Assembly: GCA_021414185.1 (NCBI GenBank)
Contig: JAIOOZ010000593.1
Coordinates: 1-17,076 of the forward strand
Direction: 5' to 3'
Source: Betaproteobacteria bacterium
GTDB taxonomy: Bacteria; Pseudomonadota; Gammaproteobacteria; Burkholderiales; SG8-41
Length of the DNA: 17,076 nt
Part shown: in pieces, positions 1 to 6,608 of the stretch
Layout: every line of letters begins with the position of its first letter
Position numbering within the stretch: position 1 is the first letter of the stretch
The notes under the pieces: generated by a model
Databases searched by the model: none
What the model was told of the DNA's origin: nothing
The model's input: the letters and a program-made list of their open reading frames with translations, nothing else
Made by a program: the position numbers and the translations under genes

Positions 1-1
1 C

Positions 2-496
2 ATCGAGCATCGCGGCTCCATCCGCGGCAAGACCGTGACCTGGATAGGCGACTCGAACAACGTCTGCAACACCTGGCTGCAGGCGGCGACCATCCTCGAC
101 TTCAACGTCCACGTCTCGACACCGCCGGGCTACGAAGTGGAGCCCGATCGTGCCGGGATTTACGACGACAGCCATTTCGAGTCCTTCAGCGATCCGCTCG
201 AAGCGGCGCGCGGCGCCGACCTCATCACCACCGACGTGTGGACCAGCATGGGCATGGAGGCCGAAGACGCCGAGCGCAAGCACGATTTCGAAGACTGGCA
301 GGTCGATGCCGAGATGATGCGCATGGCCAAACCCGACGCGCTGTTCATGCACTGCCTGCCCGCGCACCGCGGCGAAGAAGTCGCCGCTGAAGTCATCGAC
401 GGCCCGCAAAGCGTGGTGTGGGACGAAGCCGAGAACCGGCTGCACGTGCAAAAAGCGCTGATGGAATACCTGCTGCTCGGCCGGACTATTGTTTAA
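2..496 (+). CDS. argF: Ornithine carbamoyltransferase, C-terminal part (5' end outside window)
   Basis: Cytoplasmic enzyme that joins carbamoyl phosphate and ornithine to give citrulline in arginine synthesis. Only the last 164 residues are present; the frame is open from base 2 and ends at TAA 494-496. Family length is about 300 residues, so this is the ornithine-binding half. Visible family signatures are the GDSNNV loop near the start, the SMG loop within DVWTSMGME, and the HCLPAHRGEEV motif, whose Cys binds ornithine. The C-terminal VVWDEAENRLHVQKALM helix is also typical. The GTG at 35 is an internal Val codon, not a start. The next gene begins 19 bases downstream, and argG follows 670 bases on, so two consecutive arginine-pathway steps are linked. 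Identification is firm; only the missing N-terminus limits it. Confidence 0.96.
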   Translation: MEHRGSIRGKTVTWIGDSNNVCNTWLQAATILDFNVHVSTPPGYEVEPDRAGIYDDSHFESFSDPLEAARGADLITTDVWTSMGMEAEDAERKHDFEDWQVDAEMMRMAKPDALFMHCLPAHRGEEVAAEVIDGPQSVVWDEAENRLHVQKALMEYLLLGRTIV

Positions 497-498
497 GA

Positions 499-526
499 AG
501 CGTGAGGGGTGAAGCGTGAGGGGTGA
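499..526 (+). repeat. Two perfect 14-bp tandem copies carrying the next gene's RBS and start
   Basis: The unit AGCGTGAGGGGTGA occurs at 499-512 and again at 513-526, two bases after the argF stop. GAGGGG at 504-509 in the first copy is a strong Shine-Dalgarno match. The GTG at 516-518, inside the second copy, is the only usable start codon upstream of the lipoprotein signal of the following gene, because the codon just before it is TGA. The repeat therefore appears to serve as its translation start region. The copies are seen directly; the role in translation is inferred. Confidence 0.75.
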
Positions 527-1097
527 GGCGCGTGCTGCGCCGCTGGTTTTCTCCACGCTGCTTACGCTGCTGCTGTCGGGATGCGCAGCGCAACCGCCCG
601 CCGCCGATGTCGAGAAAATCGACCACGTTCTGCAGCTGATCCAGCAGCGGCTCGGCCACATGGACGACGTCGCGCGCAACAAGTGGAACAGCGGCGCGGC
701 CATCGAAGACCTGCCGCGCGAACGCGAAATTATCGATGGCCTCGGCAGACAAGCGGCGGACTACGGTCTGGACGCCGCCGTCGCCCGCGACTTCTTCCGC
801 GCCCAGATCGAAGCTTCGAAAGTCATCCAGCGCACCCGCTTTAAAGAATGGCAGGCAGCCAACCAGCCGAAGTTCGTCGGGGTGCGCGACCTCGCCAGGG
901 ATATCCGCCCGGCTCTCGACGCTTTGACGCCCGCCATGATGCAGGGACTTGCCGCGGCGCTGCCCGAGCTGAAGAAGCCAGGCAGCGCCCCGCTGGTCGA
1001 TGCCCGCGCCAGGGCCATCATCAAAGTAAATGCCGCCGATATCCCCGCACTCGATACGGCGGCGGAACCTCTCAAGTCCCTCGCGCTCCCGCGCTGA
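516..1097 (+). CDS. Secreted lipoprotein of the AroQ-gamma chorismate mutase type
   Basis: Predicted exported chorismate mutase (chorismate to prephenate), 193 residues. It starts at GTG 516 and has a lipoprotein signal with lipobox LSGC (Cys23), so it is probably anchored in the periplasm. The mature part matches the all-helical gamma class: LIQQRL (Arg45), NKW (Lys56), IEDLPRE (Arg68, Glu69), then FFRAQIEASKVIQ (Ser101, Gln105) and FKEW. By hand alignment Arg45, Lys56 and Arg68 fall where the M. tuberculosis secreted enzyme has its substrate-binding Arg, Lys and Arg, and Gln105 replaces its catalytic Glu. It lies between argF and argG in the same direction, although it has no obvious arginine role. 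Secreted mutases are usually signal-peptidase-I products, so a lipid-anchored one is less common. It could be a non-catalytic relative; activity is not proven by sequence. Confidence 0.82.
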   Translation: MRGEARAAPLVFSTLLTLLLSGCAAQPPAADVEKIDHVLQLIQQRLGHMDDVARNKWNSGAAIEDLPREREIIDGLGRQAADYGLDAAVARDFFRAQIEASKVIQRTRFKEWQAANQPKFVGVRDLARDIRPALDALTPAMMQGLAAALPELKKPGSAPLVDARARAIIKVNAADIPALDTAAEPLKSLALPR

Positions 1098-1164
1098 TTT
1101 TGCTGGCTCTCGGCGCCTGCGGCGCTTAAAATCTGCGTTTTTCGCCTTCCGGAACCACTCCGCC

Positions 1165-2385
1165 ATGCCTGATATCAAGAAAGTAGTGCTCGCCTATTCC
1201 GGCGGCCTCGACACCTCGGTCATTCTCAAATGGCTGCAGGACACTTATCACTGTGAAGTCGTCACCTTCACCGCCGACATCGGCCAGGGCGAGGAAGTCG
1301 CGCCCGCGCGCGCCAAGGCGAAAAAGATGGGCGTGAAGGAAATCTTCATCGACGACCTGCGCGAAGAATTCGTGCGCGATTTCGTGTTCCCGATGTTCCG
1401 CGCCAATGCCATTTACGAGGGCGAATATTTGCTGGGCACATCGATCGCACGGCCGCTGATCGCCAAGCGCCAGATCGAGATCGCGAAAAAAACGCGTGCC
1501 GACGCGGTGAGCCACGGCGCGACCGGTAAAGGCAACGACCAGGTACGTTTCGAACTCGGCTACTACGCGCTGGAACCCAATATTCACGTGATCGCGCCAT
1601 GGCGCGAATGGAACCTCACTTCGCGCGAGAAGCTGCTCAAGTATGCCGAGAAGCACCGCATCCCGGTCGAGATGAAGAAAAAAGGCGGCTCGCCCTACTC
1701 GATGGACGCCAACCTGCTGCACATCTCTTTTGAAGGCCGCATCCTCGAAGACCCGTCGCGCGAGCCCGAAGAATCAATGTGGCGCTGGACGGTGTCGCCG
1801 GAAAAAGCGCCCAACCGCGCCGAATACGTCGACCTCGAATACCAGCGTGGCGACATCGTCGGCATCAACGGCAAGAAACTCACGCCCGCCAGAGTGCTGG
1901 AGAAGCTCAACCAGTTGGGCGGCAAGCACGGCATCGGCCGCCTCGATCTCGTCGAGAACCGCTATGTCGGCATGAAATCGCGCGGGTGCTACGAAACGCC
2001 TGGCGGCACCATCATGCTTAAAGGCCACCGCGCGATCGAATCGATCACGCTCGACCGCGAAGTCGCGCATCTGAAGGACGACCTGATGCCGCGCTACGCT
2101 TCGCTGATCTACAACGGCTACTGGTGGAGCCCCGAGCGCAAAATGCTGCAGACCATGATCGACGCCTCGCAGGCGCGCGTCAACGGCTGGGTGCGCATCA
2201 AGCTCTACAAGGGCAATGTCATCGTCGTCGGCCGCGATTCGGACCACGACTCGCTGTTCGATCCGAAAGTCGCGACCTTCGAAGACGACCAGGGCGCTTA
2301 CAACCAGATGGACGCCGCCGGCTTCATCAAGCTGAACGCGCTGCGCATGCGCATCGCCGCCAACTTACAGCGCAAGCGCAAATAG
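1165..2385 (+). CDS. argG: Argininosuccinate synthase
   Basis: Cytoplasmic ATP-dependent ligase that condenses citrulline with aspartate to give argininosuccinate, the step after ArgF. It has 406 residues, normal for the family. The nucleotide-binding PP-loop is at residues 10-18 (AYSGGLDTS). Other family blocks are LGTSIARPLIAKRQIEIA, SHGATGKGNDQVRFE (citrulline/aspartate site) and GCYETPGGTI. The ATG at 1165 gives the canonical N-terminus MPDIKKVVLAYSGG; the frame stays open upstream to 1030, but that extension overlaps the previous gene and looks unlike the family. The Shine-Dalgarno sequence is weak (CCGGAA about 11 bases before the start). A 67-base gap separates it from the chorismate mutase gene, and ppnP follows after 8 bases, suggesting an operon continuing downstream. 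Confidence 0.98.
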   Translation: MPDIKKVVLAYSGGLDTSVILKWLQDTYHCEVVTFTADIGQGEEVAPARAKAKKMGVKEIFIDDLREEFVRDFVFPMFRANAIYEGEYLLGTSIARPLIAKRQIEIAKKTRADAVSHGATGKGNDQVRFELGYYALEPNIHVIAPWREWNLTSREKLLKYAEKHRIPVEMKKKGGSPYSMDANLLHISFEGRILEDPSREPEESMWRWTVSPEKAPNRAEYVDLEYQRGDIVGINGKKLTPARVLEKLNQLGGKHGIGRLDLVENRYVGMKSRGCYETPGGTIMLKGHRAIESITLDREVAHLKDDLMPRYASLIYNGYWWSPERKMLQTMIDASQARVNGWVRIKLYKGNVIVVGRDSDHDSLFDPKVATFEDDQGAYNQMDAAGFIKLNALRMRIAANLQRKRK

Positions 2386-2393
2386 GAAACCCC

Positions 2394-2705
2394 ATGACGA
2401 AATTCGACAACGTCAGCGTCACCAAAAAAGCGAATGTCTTTTTCGACGGCAAATGCGTGAGCCACACCGTACACTTCGCGGACGGCAGCCGCAAATCGGT
2501 CGGCGTGATTCTGCCGGCGAAGCTGACGTTCAAGACCGCCGAGCCGGAAATCATGGAAATCATCGCCGGCCGCTGCCGCGCGAAACTCCCCGGCGAGAGC
2601 GACTGGCGCACTTATCGCGCGGGCGAGAGCTTTAAAGTACCTGCCAACGCGAGCTTCGACATTGAAGCGCTGGAGACGCTCGACTACGTCTGCCACTTCG
2701 GCTGA
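2394..2705 (+). CDS. ppnP: Pyrimidine/purine nucleoside phosphorylase (PpnP/YaiE family)
   Basis: Small cupin-fold protein of 103 residues. Characterised E. coli PpnP phosphorolyses a broad range of nucleosides to free base and (deoxy)ribose 1-phosphate in salvage. Family features seen here are SVGVILPAKLTFKTAEPEIM, the glycine-rich turn after EIIAG, the DWRTYRAGESFKVPANASF block, and the C-terminal DYVCHFG, which matches the YLCRYL type of ending. The start at ATG 2394 has AGGAAA just upstream, overlapping the argG stop. It sits 8 bases after argG and 13 bases before the proteasome-like gene, so it is probably cotranscribed with both. Gene-family identity is strong. The enzymatic role is carried over from the E. 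coli homologue. Confidence 0.93.
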   Translation: MTKFDNVSVTKKANVFFDGKCVSHTVHFADGSRKSVGVILPAKLTFKTAEPEIMEIIAGRCRAKLPGESDWRTYRAGESFKVPANASFDIEALETLDYVCHFG

Positions 2706-2718
2706 ACCGGCTGCCGGC

Positions 2719-3297
2719 ATGACCACCATCGCCGTAGTCAAAAAGAACGGGCGCGCCGCCATCGCCGCCGACACGCTGACCAAATGGGGCACCGGCAAGG
2801 AGTCGGCTGCCTATATCGCGAACAACGACAAGATCGTGCGCGCCGGTGACACCTTCATCGGCGCGTCGGGTTCTGCCACCTTCAAAACCATCATGCGCGA
2901 CTACTTTACCCAGCCGAAAGTAAAAGCGCGCTTTGACAGCACCATCCACATTTTCAAAACCTGGCAGGTATTTCACACGGCGCTCAAGGACCAGTACTTC
3001 CTCGTCACCGTGAGCGACAAAGACGATTCCCTTGAATCGAGCCGCTTTGACGTGCTGCTCGCCAATCCTCACGGCATTTTCGGCGTGGGCGCTCACCGCA
3101 CGGTGCAGGAGTACGTCAAGTTCTACGCCATCGGCAGCGGCACCGACGTGGCGCTGGGCGCGATGTATGGCGTATACGACGATCCCAAACGCTCGGCTGA
3201 AGACATCGCGCGCTTCGCCATCGAGGCGGCGGCGGAGTTTGACGACGCCACGGCATTGCCGGTCATGTCATATTCGGTCAAATTGAAACGACGTTAA
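2719..3297 (+). CDS. HslV-like N-terminal-Thr protease, betaproteobacterial proteasome homolog (BPH) type
   Basis: Ntn-hydrolase of the proteasome beta/HslV superfamily, 192 residues. After loss of the initiator Met the mature protein would start TTIAVVKKNG, so Thr1 is the predicted nucleophile. Asp17 (in AIAADT) and a lysine in NNDKI align with HslV Asp17 and Lys33; four extra residues lie between them. Other superfamily blocks are FIGASGSATF, a FGVGAHR segment and YAIGSGTDVALGAMYG (the GSG loop). It is not canonical HslV: residue 16 is Ala rather than Gly, it is longer, and no hslU ATPase gene is adjacent. The best fit is BPH, a proteasome homolog described from betaproteobacteria such as Thiobacillus denitrificans that assembles as double rings without a known dedicated ATPase. 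It lies 13 bases after ppnP and 16 before yajQ. Anbu was considered, but the protein is short for that family. Confidence 0.85.
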   Translation: MTTIAVVKKNGRAAIAADTLTKWGTGKESAAYIANNDKIVRAGDTFIGASGSATFKTIMRDYFTQPKVKARFDSTIHIFKTWQVFHTALKDQYFLVTVSDKDDSLESSRFDVLLANPHGIFGVGAHRTVQEYVKFYAIGSGTDVALGAMYGVYDDPKRSAEDIARFAIEAAAEFDDATALPVMSYSVKLKRR

Positions 3298-3313
3298 CAG
3301 CAGGGGAATCCAC

Positions 3314-3811
3314 ATGCCATCGTTCGATATCGTTTCCGAAGTCAACCACGTTGAAATAAAAAACGCGGTCGACCAGTGCAACAAAGAAGTCACCAACCGC
3401 TTCGATTTCAAGGGCTCGGACGCGCGCGTTGAAATCCAGGAGCAAGGCGACAAGAAAGTACTGATGGTCTTCGCGGACGACAATTTCAAGCTGGGACAGG
3501 TCAAGGACGTGCTGACCGGCAAGCTCGCAAAACGCGCCGTCGATGTGCGTTCGCTGGACGCCGGCGCCATTGAAAAAACCACCGGCGACACCGTCAAACA
3601 GCCGCTCACCGTCAAGGAAGGCCTCGAGCAGGAACTCGCCAAGAAAATCGTCAAGCTGCTTAAGGAACAGAAAATGAAAGCGCAGGGCGCGATCCAGGGC
3701 GACGTGGTGCGCGTTTCCGGCCCCAAGAAAGACACGCTGCAGGAAGTCATCACGCTGGTGAAAAGAACCATTACCGAGGTGCCGCTGCAGTTCAGGAATT
3801 TTCGCGACTGA
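3314..3811 (+). CDS. yajQ: YajQ family cyclic-di-GMP/nucleotide-binding protein
   Basis: Cytoplasmic two-domain ferredoxin-like-fold protein of 165 residues, full length for the family. The hallmark N-terminus MPSFDIVSEV is followed by the V..A...C..E...RFDFKGS block (residues about 12-36). The C-terminal half has KKIVKLLKEQKMKAQGAIQGD and ends VPLQFRNFRD, as in YajQ proteins. Members in Xanthomonas and Pseudomonas bind cyclic di-GMP and affect transcription and virulence; elsewhere nucleic acid or nucleotide binding is reported, so the specific role here is open. A clear Shine-Dalgarno AGGGGA at 3302-3307 sits 6 bases before ATG 3314. It is the last plus-strand gene of the first block, facing the glutamine amidotransferase convergently across a hairpin. 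Confidence 0.95.
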   Translation: MPSFDIVSEVNHVEIKNAVDQCNKEVTNRFDFKGSDARVEIQEQGDKKVLMVFADDNFKLGQVKDVLTGKLAKRAVDVRSLDAGAIEKTTGDTVKQPLTVKEGLEQELAKKIVKLLKEQKMKAQGAIQGDVVRVSGPKKDTLQEVITLVKRTITEVPLQFRNFRD

Positions 3812-3835
3812 GCTGGCGCCTCAGCGCGCCAACTC
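3810..3835. terminator. Stem-loop between convergent genes, possible terminator
   Basis: Inverted repeat with a core TGGCGC / GCGCCA (3814-3819 and 3826-3831) and a 6-base loop. It is extended by GAG/CTC (3810-3812, 3833-3835) after one mismatch and starts at the yajQ stop codon. It lies between two genes that run towards each other. There is no T-tract on either side, so intrinsic termination is only a moderate guess. Confidence 0.4.
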
Positions 3836-3854
3836 CAGGTGAAACGCACAGGTT

Positions 3855-4562
3855 CTAGCGCGTAAGTCCTTCAGTCCAACGGTCGTACACGCCATCAGCG
3901 ACGGCGTGCAGCGTGGCAAGACCCTGCTCGCTCGCTTCCTTGATGACGGCAATGGATTGCACCGCCGGGCTCTTGCTGCGGCCGATCTCGCCGGCGCCGC
4001 TTTCGCACCACGAATCGATCATTTCAGGCGTCATCTCGATGTGGCATTGCATGCCGAGGTGCTTGCCGAGCGCGAAAGCCTGGTTCTCGCAATGCTGGTT
4101 GGTCAGCACACGTTCAGCACCCGGCGGCACCGTGAAGGTTTCGCCGTGCCAGTGAAACGACGTGAATGATGGCGTAACGTGGCCGAACCACTGGCGCCCC
4201 GCCGGCGCATCCACCACCGCCACTTCGCCCCAGCCGATTTCCTTGACGGGATTGCGCGAGACGGCGCCGCCCAGCGCCTTGGACATCAACTGGCCACCCA
4301 GGCAATGGCCCAGCACCGGCACGCCGGCTGCAACGCCGTCGTGTATCAGTTTCAGTACCGGCGCTATCCATGGCAGATCGTCGTTTACGCTCATCGGCCC
4401 ACCCATGAAAACAAGGCCGCTGAATGCGCGCGGATCGGCCGGCACGGCTTCTCCCACATCGACGCCGATGATCTGCCACGGGATACGGTGGCGATCAAGA
4501 TATGTGGCAAAATAACCCGGACCTTCGGTGGGCGCGTGCCGGAAAATGGCAACTGGCTTCAT
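3855..4562 (-). CDS. Class I glutamine amidotransferase (GMP-synthase-like)
   Basis: Stand-alone type 1 glutamine amidotransferase domain of 235 residues. The catalytic Cys lies in the nucleophile elbow of VLGHCLGGQL, and the His-Glu pair is in QCHIEMTPE near the C-terminus. An oxyanion-type GGPMSVND block lies upstream. Such proteins hydrolyse glutamine or gamma-glutamyl compounds, and the orphan GMP-synthase-like group has no settled substrate. No synthetase partner is adjacent. The start is taken at ATG 4562 (MKPVAIFRHAP, the usual family beginning); a TTG at 4595 would add 11 unfamiliar residues. Neither has a good ribosome binding site. The gene is divergent from the aspartic protease with 34 bases between starts, a region holding an 11-bp direct repeat. 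Confidence 0.88.
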   Translation of the reverse strand: MKPVAIFRHAPTEGPGYFATYLDRHRIPWQIIGVDVGEAVPADPRAFSGLVFMGGPMSVNDDLPWIAPVLKLIHDGVAAGVPVLGHCLGGQLMSKALGGAVSRNPVKEIGWGEVAVVDAPAGRQWFGHVTPSFTSFHWHGETFTVPPGAERVLTNQHCENQAFALGKHLGMQCHIEMTPEMIDSWCESGAGEIGRSKSPAVQSIAVIKEASEQGLATLHAVADGVYDRWTEGLTR

Positions 4563-4572
4563 GTGCGGAATG

Positions 4573-4599
4573 TTTGCAACGTGGAAAATTTGCAACGTG
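4573..4599. repeat. 11-bp perfect direct repeat between divergent genes
   Basis: TTTGCAACGTG occurs at 4573-4583 and 4589-4599, a 16-base period, in the 34-base space between the divergent starts of the amidotransferase and the aspartic protease. The second copy ends on the proposed GTG start (4597) of the protease. It could be a tandem operator or simply a local duplication. The repeat is seen directly; any regulatory role is inference. Confidence 0.55.
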
Positions 4600-5271
4600 T
4601 CTAAGTTCCTTCATCATACTTTAACGATTCTGCTATTTCTATCGGCGGGCGCCGGCTTGTGGCCAGCTGACGCCGGAGCGGCCGACGTCAATCTGAACGG
4701 CATCGTCGGCAACAAGGCGCTGCTCGTCATCGATGGCGGAAAACCGCGCTGGCTCGCAGTGGGAGAGTCGTCGCCGGAGGGCGTCAAGCTGGTGGGCATC
4801 GCCGGCGATTCCGCGGTGTTCGAGCTTGGCGGCAAGCGGCAAACCGTGAAACTGGGGCAGAACGAACGCCTCGTCTCCGGCGGCGGTTCCGCCAGCTCGG
4901 GCAGCCAGAGCGTTTCGTTGAACGCCGACGGCAGCGGTCATTTCATCGCCAATGGGCAAATCAACGGCAGATCGGTGCGTTTTCTGGTCGATACCGGCGC
5001 CACTTTCATTTTGCTCGGCAGTGAAGAAGCCAGGAGTCTTGGCATCAACTACCTTGCCGGCCAGAAAGCGGCAATGTCGACCGCAAATGGCGTGGTGCCG
5101 GCCTACCGGGTCAAACTGGATGAAGTGCGCCTGGGCGACATTACGCTCAACAATGTCGATGGTGTCGTTACCAGCGGCTCGCAACCTATCGTGCTGCTCG
5201 GCATGAGTTTCCTGAACCGCATGGAAATGAAACGCGACGGCGAAACGATGACGCTGAAAAAGAGGTTCTAG
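4597..5271 (+). CDS. Secreted retropepsin-like (clan AA) aspartic protease, TIGR02281-like
   Basis: Predicted exported protein of 224 residues. From GTG 4597 it starts MSKFLHHTLTILLFLSAG, a signal peptide with probable cleavage after ADAGA. Next comes a small beta-rich region (about residues 30-85, NLNGIVGNKALLVIDGG...) that resembles the short domain found in secretion-pathway periplasmic proteins. The last part is a single retropepsin-like domain with the catalytic motif FLVDTGATF, followed by PIVLLGMSFLNRMEMKRDG, where LLGMSFL is the usual second family block. Having one DTG per chain, it should act as a homodimer. Proteobacterial relatives are common and mostly uncharacterised. The frame is open to 4528, but that extension would overlap the divergent gene and bury the signal sequence, so the later start is preferred. 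Confidence 0.85.
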   Translation: MSKFLHHTLTILLFLSAGAGLWPADAGAADVNLNGIVGNKALLVIDGGKPRWLAVGESSPEGVKLVGIAGDSAVFELGGKRQTVKLGQNERLVSGGGSASSGSQSVSLNADGSGHFIANGQINGRSVRFLVDTGATFILLGSEEARSLGINYLAGQKAAMSTANGVVPAYRVKLDEVRLGDITLNNVDGVVTSGSQPIVLLGMSFLNRMEMKRDGETMTLKKRF

Positions 5272-5349
5272 GATTGAGGATTGAGGGCTATGGAATTCGA
5301 ACTACTCAATCCTCCGCCCCTCGCTTCGCTCTCCCCACTCCTCAATCCT
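5270..5349. repeat. GGATTGAG repeats in direct and inverted orientation; possible terminator
   Basis: In the 70-base gap between two convergent genes, AGGATTGAGG (5270-5279) overlaps a second copy GGATTGAGGG (5278-5287). The complementary sequence appears at 5305-5313 and, as a perfect 10-base match, at 5340-5349. The last arm is followed by a T-run and C-rich sequence on the plus strand, and the ribBA stop codon (5342-5344) lies within it. A plus-strand transcript could fold arms 5270-5279 and 5340-5349, ending in CCTTTTTC, so it could terminate the protease transcript. The alternative middle arm permits a shorter hairpin. Confidence 0.5.
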
Positions 5350-6571
5350 TTTTCTCCCCCAGCGACAGCAGGTGCCCGAACTTGGTGCGCTTGGTCTGCA
5401 GATAATTGCGGTTGGCTGAACGCGGCGGCACTTCGATGGCAACGCGTTCCGTCACTTTCAAGCCATAGTCTTCGAGCGCCTTGACCTTCTCGGGGTTGTT
5501 GGTCAGCAGGCGCACTTCGCGCACGCCGAGATCGAACAGGATATGCGCGCCGGTCTTGAAGTCGCGCATGTCCGCGGCAAAACCCAGCGTGTGGTTGGCC
5601 TCCACCGTGTCCTGGCCCTGGTCCTGCAGTGCATAAGCACGGATCTTGTTCAGCAATCCGATGCCGCGCCCTTCGTCGAACATGTAAACCACCACCCCGC
5701 TGCCAGCCTGCTCGATCGACGTCATGGCGGCTTCAAGCTGCTCACCGCAATCGCAACGCTCCGACCCGAAGACGTCCCCTGTCAGGCACTGGGAATGCAG
5801 GCGCACCAGGGTCGGTGCGTCCGGCTTGATTTCACCTTTCACCAGCGCAACGTAAAGCGTGGTTTCCAGATCATCGCTGTAGACCATCAGTCGCCAGTTG
5901 CCGGCCTTGCGCGTCGGCAGCACGGTCTCGGATTTGCGCCGCACCTGGCGCTCGTGCCGGCGATACTCGATCAAGTCGGCGATTTTGAGGATCTTGATGG
6001 AGTGCTTCGCCGCGAATTTTTCGAGTTCCGGCAGGCGCGCCATGCTGCCGTCTGCATTCATGATTTCGCAGATCACGCCGGCCGCTTTGAGCCCCGCCAA
6101 GCGCGCGATATCGACCGCCGCTTCGGTATGCCCGCGCCGCGCCAGCACACCGCCCTCACGCGCGCGCAGCGTCTGCAGGCGTCCCGGGCGGATCAAATCA
6201 CCCGGCTTGGTGCCATCCGCAATCGCCACCGCAATGGTGCGCGCGCGATCCTGCGCCGACATGCCGGACCCCACGCCTTCGCGCGCATCGATTGGTGTCG
6301 CAAACGCGGTGCCGAACTTGCTCTGGTTGCCGGAATCGTCTGCAATCAGCGCGAGGCCCAGTTCGCGCATGCGCTGCTCGGTCAACGCCAGCGACACCAG
6401 GCCGCGCGCCTGCGTCGCCATGAAATTGATCGCCTCGGGCGTCGCACGATCGGCCGCCACGAAGAGATCGCCCTCGTTTTCGCGGTCCTCATCGTCGACC
6501 AGGATCAACATGCGGCCTTTGCGCACGTCGGGCAGCACCTGCTCGACGATGGATTCGCTGGTTTGGCTCAT
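5342..6571 (-). CDS. ribBA: Bifunctional 3,4-dihydroxy-2-butanone-4-phosphate synthase / GTP cyclohydrolase II
   Basis: Catalyses both entry steps of riboflavin synthesis: ribulose 5-phosphate to dihydroxybutanone phosphate, and GTP opening to the pyrimidine intermediate. It has 409 residues. The N-terminal RibB domain (about 1-205) has the acidic loop DDEDRENEGDLF, the RARTI segment and RRGHTEAAVDIARLAGL, all active-site signatures. The C-terminal RibA domain (about 210-405) has the zinc-site cysteines in SQCLTGDVFGSERCDCGEQL, the KIRAYALQDQG block with the catalytic Tyr, and AADMRDF with the catalytic Arg. One oddity is that the usual RQEGRGIGL reads FDEGRGIGL, so the residue before the conserved Glu is Asp. 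It lies 37 bases after folE on the same strand, so it is probably the last gene of the xseB-to-ribBA transcript. Confidence 0.97.
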   Translation of the reverse strand: MSQTSESIVEQVLPDVRKGRMLILVDDEDRENEGDLFVAADRATPEAINFMATQARGLVSLALTEQRMRELGLALIADDSGNQSKFGTAFATPIDAREGVGSGMSAQDRARTIAVAIADGTKPGDLIRPGRLQTLRAREGGVLARRGHTEAAVDIARLAGLKAAGVICEIMNADGSMARLPELEKFAAKHSIKILKIADLIEYRRHERQVRRKSETVLPTRKAGNWRLMVYSDDLETTLYVALVKGEIKPDAPTLVRLHSQCLTGDVFGSERCDCGEQLEAAMTSIEQAGSGVVVYMFDEGRGIGLLNKIRAYALQDQGQDTVEANHTLGFAADMRDFKTGAHILFDLGVREVRLLTNNPEKVKALEDYGLKVTERVAIEVPPRSANRNYLQTKRTKFGHLLSLGEKKD

Positions 6572-6608
6572 GCGTGGGTCAGGATCGGAAAAGGCGCCGG
6601 GGCGGCGG

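Noticed and set aside
1113..1125. Hairpin GCGCC-TGC-GGCGC before argG as a terminator or attenuator
   Set aside because: Only 5 paired bases with no T-tract immediately after; in GC-rich DNA this is expected by chance. TAAAAT at 1127-1132 looks like a -10 but no -35 is properly spaced.
1090..1129. Lipoprotein-signal-like translation (LILLALGACGA) in another frame at the end of the chorismate mutase gene
   Set aside because: No start codon context and a stop directly after the Cys-Gly-Ala; too short and probably fortuitous.
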